A stretch of DNA of 64,000 nucleotides from Blastomyces gilchristii SLH14081 (taxonomy: Eukaryota; Ascomycota; Eurotiomycetes; Onygenales; Ajellomycetaceae). A program made the position numbers and the translations under genes. Positions 57,561-64,000 of the stretch are shown one piece after another. Under the pieces are notes generated by a model. The model was not told where the DNA came from. It ran no database searches and was given only the letters and a program-made list of their open reading frames with translations. Position 1 is the first letter of the stretch. Each line of letters opens with the position of its first letter. The stretch is taken from the NCBI RefSeq assembly GCF_000003855.2, contig NW_003101682.1, positions 4,809,747 to 4,873,746 of the forward strand. The letters run 5' to 3'.

Positions 57561-58850
57561 CTTCAAAAGATATCACTCTCTTATTTACTGCTACTATTAT
57601 GAGCTGTAAAGTCAGATATCTCTGAAAGAAAGTTAGTGAGAAGTCACTCATATCTCTGAAAAGACATAGAAAATCTTAGAAAAATATCACAGCTTTCAAT
57701 CTCATTACTCTAAAGATATTCAGTATTATTGAATTTGAGCTCTATTACATATTCAAGATCTGCATTATATATCAGAGCTCTGAAACTATTACAGGAATTA
57801 AAGTTCTACAAATATTTAAGAAGACAGTTAAATACTCACAGATAAAAGCTTAAACAGCTGTAATAAAAAAGAAGCTTAACTCTATAGCTGAGTATAAAAT
57901 ATTTAAAATAGTAAATAAGTTAAATGTTAAAACCTGAGTTCTTGACAGCTGCTGAGTTTATCATATTAAAATTAACATAAATAGTGATATCACATTCTAC
58001 AAAGTAAGATAAGTTATTCAAGATTTCTGTTAATTAAAAGATATTAACTTCAGTGATATCTGTACATCTGTCATTTTTATCTCTGTTATTTACACAATAC
58101 TTACAATTATAGTAACTAAGAACTGAAATGTCTACTAAGTTAACTTCATTATAATATTTCTAAACACAGATCTCTTACTTAATAAGTAACTTTATATAGA
58201 ACAGCTGATCAGTTTCAATAATAGTATCAGTTATATCTATTTACTTCTATAATCTCTCTACAGTTTAAAACAGACACTCTATCTGTGATTCAATCTTCTT
58301 ATAAATTATCTAAAAGATATTAATTTCAAGTTCTTTCATTACAATAAGAGTCTCTGATTTAAAAGAGATTCTCAAATCTATCTTACTCTATATATAAATA
58401 ATGTTTAACTTATAGACTCAGATATAAATACTTTTAAACAGATATTTATATAAATCACTGATTAATTCAATGTAAAGAATCTGAGCTCTGTTAATCACTA
58501 CTTAAATATGAAAAATGAAAAGAATGAAAATAATATTAAGCTCTCACAATTCATGTATATTCAATTAATATTGAATAAGTACAGAATAACAGACTTCAAA
58601 GCTATAAGAACTTTTATAAAATCTGTATTCAATTTACAATCAAACTCTGAACTTGTTGATAAGTTTAAATATCAGCAGACTGTTAAATTTGTTTAATATC
58701 TTATTATCTATACTTATCTCAATATTTTCTTTGTAACTATAAAGCTTGTATATTAATTAAGTTAACACAAGCTTGCTAAGCTGCAGTTAAAAGACTCTTA
58801 TATTATATTTACAGTACTACAGACTACTTTATTGAGTATATTATTAATGT
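57561..58850 (+). pseudogene. Copia-B reverse transcriptase (degraded)
   Basis: Blocks aligned to Copia-A: AVIKKKLNSIAEYKIFKIVN (about 57860), VYHIKININ, SVIFISVIYTILTIIVT, and the active site LTLYINNV (YVDD to YINN) near 58385. The open piece 58508-58696 gives IKLSQFMYIQLILNKYRI then FKAIRTFIKSVFNL and FKYQQTVKF, the terminal LSQxxYIxxxLxxF and YQxxVGSL blocks of copia RT. Confidence 0.85.
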
Positions 58851-59151
58851 AGAAGATCTCAATTTTACAGTCTATACTAATTTTAATTAAACAGATAATA
58901 CCGATAATTACAAATTCATATCAGATCTTCTCATTCATCTAACTAATAACTTAATTACATGAAAATTAGTTAAACAGATAATTATAACTCTAAGTATTAT
59001 AAAAGCTAAGTATATATTTATTAGTAAAAGTCTAAAAACTGTAATCTGACTATATAAACTACTGATGAAGCTTGAATTTCTATTCTCTGACTTCACTATT
59101 TCTCTGTATATTAACAACAATGATGTAATTACTATAGGAAACAGTGACAAG

Positions 59152-59657
59152 TAGACTGGTCATCAGAATCATGAATTTCACATTTAATTTCATTTGATCT
59201 GATCTCATACATTTCTTAGCGTAAATTCCGCTGAGACTAATCATTCAAAAAACATGCAAAGTGACTATTTATCAGATCTCAAAATGAGATCATAACTTAG
59301 AAAAAATAAGAAAGTGATCTTATTTAATTTTATTTAGTCTCATTCTTGACATAAAGTGACTATTTTTAGATATTTTAAGGTGTTTTTTAGACTATTTTTA
59401 ATTTTTTAAAAAGTAACAATTTTTGATAACACTCAAATGAGATTTAAAGTCATTTAAAGCAATAAAATGAATTTAAATTGAGAAGTGAAAATCATGATTC
59501 TATTTGAAAAATGTGATAAGAGTAGACAGTAAGTCTCACTGAGACAGTATAAGACTACTATCTAATCTTAAAACTGTGCAATGAAATCAATCAAATTGAT
59601 AATGAAAGCATCAAATATTCTGATTCTGATTTCAGACACAGTCACACAGTCAGTCTA
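59152..59657 (+). mobile_element. MITE-1: hAT-type MITE in Copia-B RNase H
   Basis: 506 bp, TIRs tagactggtc... and ...cagtcagtcta. TSD gtgacaag (59144-59151) against gtaacaag (59658-59665), differing by one G to A change. More mutated than MITE-2. Confidence 0.85.
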
Positions 59658-59689
59658 GTAACAAGGTCATCTGCAATATGTATTATATT

Positions 59690-60194
59690 TAGACTGGCCG
59701 CCGGGACTCTGAATTTCACGTTTGATCTCATTTGGTGAGATCTCATACATTTCTTGATGTGAATCCTGCTGAGACTCATCATTAAAAAAACATGCAAAGT
59801 GACTATATATCAGATCTTAAAATGAAATCATGACTTGAAAAAAATGAGAAAGTGATTTCATTTGGTCCCATTTAGTCCCATTCTTGGCATAAAGTTACTA
59901 TTTTTAGACATTTTAAGGTTTTTTTAGACTATTTTTAATTTTTTAAAAAGTAACACTTTTTGGTAACACTCAAATAAGATTTAAAGTCATTTAAAGCAAT
60001 AAAAATAATTTAAATTGAGAAGTAGAAATCATGATCTTATTTGGAAAATGTGACAAGAGTAGACAGTAAGTCTCACTGAGACAGTATGAGACTACTATCT
60101 AATGTTAAAACCGTGTAATGGGATCAGTCAAATTGATAATGAGACTATCAAAAAATCTGGTCCTGGTCCCAGACACGGTCACACGGTCAGTCTA
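59690..60194 (+). mobile_element. MITE-2: hAT-type MITE, 32 bases after MITE-1
   Basis: 505 bp, TIRs tagactggccg and cggtcagtcta. The 8-bp TSD attatatt is perfect (59682-59689 and 60195-60202). Same orientation as MITE-1. Its ends keep CpG and CC/GG (gccgccgggac; cacggtcacacgg). Confidence 0.9.
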
Positions 60195-60581
60195 ATTATA
60201 TTAATATAAGATACTATTATATCTGTGATACTACTGCTTCAGATATTATTAAGATTGAACAGATAAATACAACTGATATAACTACAGATACTCTTATAAA
60301 GATATTAATGTTTAAAGTTTATAAAAACACTCTAATTAATATAGAGATTTAAATGCTTATAGCTTATAAAACTTTACAGATATTCTGACATATATAAGAC
60401 TTAATCAAGTTAATATCTCTATACTAATTTTTCTTTAAAATTCTTTAATAAACTCTGTAAGTCTTTTATAAAACATTCAGTAGAAGACACTGCTATTTTT
60501 ATATATAATATTTCTTCTCTAGCTATAGAACTGCTCTGATAAGTTACAAACATTTACTTAGTAAAGTAATAGTTAAGAAGA

Positions 60582-60724
60582 GTGTTAAATTCTCTCTTTA
60601 CAGACTGATCACTTTTGTATAAGTAAGATATTCACTAATTACTTAATGAATACTTATTATATATAAAAGACTGTATAGTAGTTAGATTTTAATAATATAA
60701 TTAACTACTCTATAATATTATCTT
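60582..60724 (+). repeat. Copia-B 3' LTR, last bases missing
   Basis: 143 bp visible, starting tgttaaattc. It should end atcttcatca, but stops at atctt where the inverted LTR of Copia-C begins. Confidence 0.85.
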
Positions 60725-60871
60725 TAATGGAGGTGATATAATGTAGTAGTTGATTATATTATCGAGATCTATCTATTGTGCGGCCTTTTATATGTGATAG
60801 GCATTTGCCAAGTGATCAGTGAACACCTCATTTATACAGAAGCAGTCAGCCCGTAGAGAGGGAATCTGATA
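60725..60871 (-). repeat. Copia-C 3' LTR
   Basis: 147 bp in minus orientation; the + strand starts taatggaggtg and ends gaatctgata. It keeps CpG (cgagatctatc, gtgcggcc, agcccgtagag) better than the Copia-B LTRs. Confidence 0.88.
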
Positions 60872-61039
60872 CCTCTCTTAACTGCTACTCTGCTGAGTAG
60901 ATATTTACAACTCAGCAGAGCAGTTCTATAACTAGAGAAAGAATATTATATGTAAAAATGATAGTGTCTTTTATTACGGATTTCACAGAGAACTAATAAG
61001 AGTTGAAGAATTAAAGAAAATTAGTATGAAGATATCAGT

Positions 61040-61620
61040 CTGATTAGGTCTTGCATATATCAGAATACTCACAGAGCTTTGCAGACTGTAAGCACTTGAA
61101 TTCTCATATTAATCAGAGCATTTTTATAAACTTCAAAGATCAATACTTTTGTAAGAGCATCTGCAGTCATATCAGTAGTGTTCACTTATTCAATCTTGAC
61201 AATGCTCAATGCAGCAGTATTGTAGATATGACAATATTTTATATCAATATAACATACATTGCAGATGACCTTGTCATCATTCACTATAATAATCACATCA
61301 TTGTTGTCAACATACAGAGAAACAGTGAAGTCAGAGAATAGAAATTTAAGTTCAATTAGTAGTTTACACAGTCAGATTACAGTTTTTAGACTCTCATTAA
61401 TAGATATATACTCAGCTTCTGTGATGCTTAGAGTTACAATTGTCTGTTTAACTGATTTTTATATAATTGAGCTTTTAGCTAGTCAGATGAGAAGATCTGA
61501 TGTGAATTTGCAGTTATCAGTATCATCTGCTTAATCAGAATTAGTGTAGACTTCAAAATTGAAATCTTCTGTATCAGTAGTATACTGAATGAAGTAGTCT
61601 GTAGTACTGTGAAAATAATG
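61040..61620 (-). pseudogene. Copia-C RNase H (degraded)
   Basis: Minus frame: TNSD, stop, ADDTDNCKFTSDLL near 61530, then SVKQTIVTLSITEAEYISINESLK (Glu intact, about 61440), LLIELKFLFSDF, SLYVDNNDVIIIVND (about 61310). This is the best preserved of the three copia RNase H copies. Confidence 0.83.
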
Positions 61621-62640
61621 AAAGAGTCTTTTAACTGTGACTCAGTAAGCTTGTTTTAGCTTGTTTAATCAGTGTACAAGCTTTACAGTTACAAAGAAAA
61701 TATCAGAATGAGTATAGATAATAAGATATTGAAGAAATTCAATAGTCTCCTGATATTTGAACTCATCAAAGAGTTCAGAGTCACATTACAGATTAAACAC
61801 AGATTTTATAAGAGTTCTTACAGCTTTCAAGTCTATTATTTTATACTTATTCAATATTGATTCAATATAAATGAATTGTAAGAGCTTAATATCACTTTGA
61901 TTCTTTTCAATTTTCATATCTAAGTAGTGATTTACAGGGTTCAGATTCTTCACAGTGAATTGATCAGTGATTTATATAAACATCTATTCAGAAGTATTTG
62001 TATCTGAGTCTATAAGTTTAATATTATTCATATATAGAGTAAGATAGATTTGAGAATCTCTTTTGAATCAGAGACTCTTATTGTGATGAGAGAACTTGAA
62101 ATCAATATCTTTTAGATAATTCATAAGAAGATTGAATCACAGATAAAGTGTCTGTTTTAGATTGTAGAGAAATTATAGAAGTAAATAGATACAGTCAATA
62201 TCATTGTCAAACCCAGTTGACTGTCTTATATAGAGTTACTTATTAAATGAAAGACTCATGTTTAGAAATGCTATTATAAAGTCAACTTGACAGATATTTT
62301 AGTTTCTAGCTGCTATGATCACAAGTATTGCATGAATGACAGAGATGAAAATAACAGATGTATAGATATCACTGAAGTTAATATTCTTTCATTGACAGAA
62401 GTCTTGAACAACTCATCTTACTTTGTAGAATGTGATATCACTATTCATATTAATTTTAATACAATAAACTCATCAGCTGTCAAGAACACAGGTTTTGATA
62501 TTCAGCTTATTCACTATTTTAAATATTTTATACTCAGCTACAGAGTCAAGCTTCTTTTTCATTACAGTCACTCAAGCTTTCTTCTGTGAATATTTAACTG
62601 TCTCTTTATATATTTACAGAACTTTGATCTCTGTGATAGT
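61621..62640 (-). pseudogene. Copia-C reverse transcriptase (degraded)
   Basis: Minus frame: VMKKKLDSVAEYKIFKIVNK near 62560, CVLDS, stop, VYCIKINMNS, then SVIFICVIHAILVIIAA, LTLYMNNIKLIDS near 62045 (YVDD to YMNN), VNHYLDMKIEKNQSDIKL, QFIYIESILNKYKI and FDEFKYQETIEFLQYL near 61755. Confidence 0.84.
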
Positions 62641-62949
62641 CTCAGAGCTCTGACATATAATACAGATCTTGAATACATGATAGAGCTAAAATTCAATAAC
62701 ACTGAATATCTTCAGAATAATGAGATTGAAAGCTGTGACATTTTTACAGAGTCTTCTGTGTCTTTTCAGAGTTATAGATGACTCATCACTAACTTTCTTT
62801 CAGAAGAGTCTGACTTTACAGCCTGTAACAGTGATGATGAATAGAAGAGTAATGTCTTTCAGAGATGCATTTACAGAGGGGAATATATTCTGTAGAAGTG
62901 CAGATTCAGACAGTTGATCAGTCTTTCACTGATTTCTGTTAGAGAATTC

Positions 62950-63915
62950 TGTTGCAGCTGATATGTGAGAAATCTCAATTGTGTTACAGTCATTGAGTGC
63001 AGGGTCTATAAGATGTATCAGTGTGATATTCTTATTGAATTTCATACTACTGAATATAATGACTTTATTCTTTAAGAGATTTCATATTCTATATATCATT
63101 CTGCTATAATATCTGATTGAAATCATTTATTCACTATATTCAGTGAACTTGCTGTGTTTTCTGTATAAGTCTTCTTTTAATATGTAGACAGGTGACTCTA
63201 CTGTCTGTAAGTTCTTAGTATACAGATACAGCTTATCTTTTCAAGCTTTATATAATGTAAGCAGAGTTCTGTTCTTAAGTTGAACAGTGTCTGAAAATAG
63301 AGATGTGCTTGTAAGAGCTATATTAATGTATATTACTGCTATGAAGACAGTCTCGGCTTATAGAACAGTGAAAAGACCTGCTTGAATCATTATAGTATAA
63401 GCTTTTAAGATTACAGTTTGAATAAAGCATTCTGTCATATTATCTTGATTGAGAGTGTACAGCTCTGTTGATTCTCATTTCACATTGAATTCTGTAAGAA
63501 CTGCTTATATTCACTGACTGCTTGTTTCTACGGCTCTGTCAGAACATGTATAAGTCACTCTAATATCTTGATTTTAAAGATGTTTTGAATGAAAGTATAT
63601 GATATTCAGCAGCTGATCTTTGTTCTTTAAGAAGTAGACAGTCTTGTAATATATGGCATCATTCACTATAAGAAGCAGATATTTGTAGTCTTGTAGAGAA
63701 GGGAAGAAATTATCTAAATTATTGAAGAATTTATCATTATCAGTGATGTTAAAGTGCAGACAGATATCACACAAGCTGATTCTAGTTATAAGAGTCTGTG
63801 ATATCTTCTTCTTAACTTTTACAAGTTTGCAGATCTTATAGAACAGCATTTCAGAGCCTCTCTTAATTGTAATATCAGAGATGAGATCTTTCATCAGTTG
63901 TTAAATATCAGCAAT
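62950..63915 (-). pseudogene. Copia-C integrase, N-terminal part to window-internal break (degraded)
   Basis: The piece 63894-63574 is open for 106 codons: MKDLISDITIKRGSEMLFY, KICKLVKVKKKIS (first Cys as Tyr), LCDICLHFNITDNDKFF (first catalytic Asp as Asn), YLLLIVNDAIYYKTVYFLK. Further down come ETSNQ and SVNIT-like pieces and the PVYILKE-type end near 63190. Gypsy-F2 cuts upstream of this. Confidence 0.83.
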
Positions 63916-64000
63916 TGTCACGCTCCCGGCCACGCCAAGGCCCCGTTGCGGTTTCACACGGCCCATCGCTTCCATGCGGATGATTTCATCCATCCCGCAG
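63916..64000 (+). repeat. Gypsy-F2: start of an F-family LTR, runs off the window
   Basis: Reverse complement of 46151-46235 with few changes, starting tgtcacgctcccggcc. In family F the coding strand LTR starts TGTCAC, so this is the left LTR of a + strand element inserted in Copia-C. Preceding bases gcaat (63911-63915) are the candidate TSD. Confidence 0.85.

Larger units (their letters stand above)
58851..60380 (+). pseudogene. Copia-B RNase H, split by two MITEs (degraded)
   Basis: First part to 59151: ITLSIIKAKYIFISKSLKTVI, the STxEAEY block with both Glu residues as Lys (GAA to AAA), then LMKLEFLFSDF and LYINNNDVITIG. After MITE-1 and MITE-2 the domain ends at 60203-60370 (DTTASDIIKIEQ). 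Confidence 0.8.
53097..60724 (+). mobile_element. Copia-B: second Ty1/copia copy
   Basis: Same family as Copia-A. LTRs 53097-53245 and 60582-60724. The inside carries gag through RNase H, interrupted by LINE-C (53837-54866), MITE-1 (59152-59657) and MITE-2 (59690-60194). It is more mutated than Copia-A. The last five bases of the 3' LTR are missing because Copia-C starts there, so the TSD cannot be tested (left flank is ctttt). Confidence 0.9.
60725..63915 (-). mobile_element. Copia-C: third Ty1/copia copy, minus strand, cut at right by Gypsy-F2
   Basis: Starts with its inverted 3' LTR (60725-60871). RNase H, RT and integrase follow on the minus strand. It is interrupted at 63915 by the start of an F-family LTR, so its gag and 5' LTR lie beyond the window. 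It is abutted tail-to-tail with Copia-B. Confidence 0.88.

Noticed and set aside
61051..62917. Several + strand ORFs of 60-100 codons
   Set aside because: They lie over Copia-C RT and RNase H, which read on the minus strand in the correct domain order.

Overview
The window is a solid block of nested, mutation-degraded transposable elements with no intact host gene. The element families (Ty1/copia and Ty3/gypsy LTR retrotransposons, APE-endonuclease LINEs with a C-terminal RNase H as in the Tad1/I group, and a hAT-type MITE), the extreme A+T richness, the near absence of CpG, CC and GG, and reading frames riddled with TGA/TAA/TAG all suggest an AT-rich, RIP-like-mutated heterochromatic compartment of a filamentous ascomycete. 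The species cannot be read from the sequence.

Most of the layout can be resolved by pairing LTRs and target-site duplications (TSDs). Copia-A (3086-52468, + strand, TSD gaaat) was probably inserted into an old MITE copy. Inside it sits Gypsy-D (3641-47473, +, TSD aagtt). Gypsy-D is split by LINE-A (6363-34769, -, ~14-bp TSD) and by Gypsy-F1 (38428-46235, -, TSD gaaat). LINE-A is split by Gypsy-E2 (8275-25314, -, TSD attt) and by LINE-B (28996-32747, +, 14-bp TSD). Gypsy-E2 is split by a second copy of its own family in the opposite direction, Gypsy-E1 (9611-17905, +, TSD caaa), and by a MITE (18622-19127, 8-bp TSD). This is a five-level stack, six if the outer MITE is accepted. Interrupted reading frames rejoin when the insertions are removed.

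Right of the stack lie a short AT-rich gap with a tRNA-like relic, then Copia-B (53097-60724, +), which carries a 5'-truncated LINE-C (53837-54866) and two MITE copies (59152-59657 and 59690-60194). Copia-C follows tail-to-tail on the minus strand (60725 to 63915) and is cut at the right edge by the start of a second F-family gypsy LTR (63916-64000). The left 3 kb is AT-rich sequence with a tRNA-like relic and an Asn/Asp/Ser-rich frame relic.

The most interesting content: (1) two unrelated gypsy families (E and F) each carry an extra ORF antisense to pol, between integrase and 3' LTR, with a Ser/Ala-rich first part and a Cys-rich second part; (2) the paired LTRs of Gypsy-F1 give a direct readout of the mutation process, which hits CpG and CpC more than CpA, unlike textbook RIP; (3) a GC-rich, unmutated 230-bp island with tRNA-like promoter boxes lies at the 5' tip of LINE-A; (4) a 506-bp hAT-type MITE family with 8-bp TSDs. 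All coordinates for degraded domains are approximate; TSD and LTR edges were read by eye.
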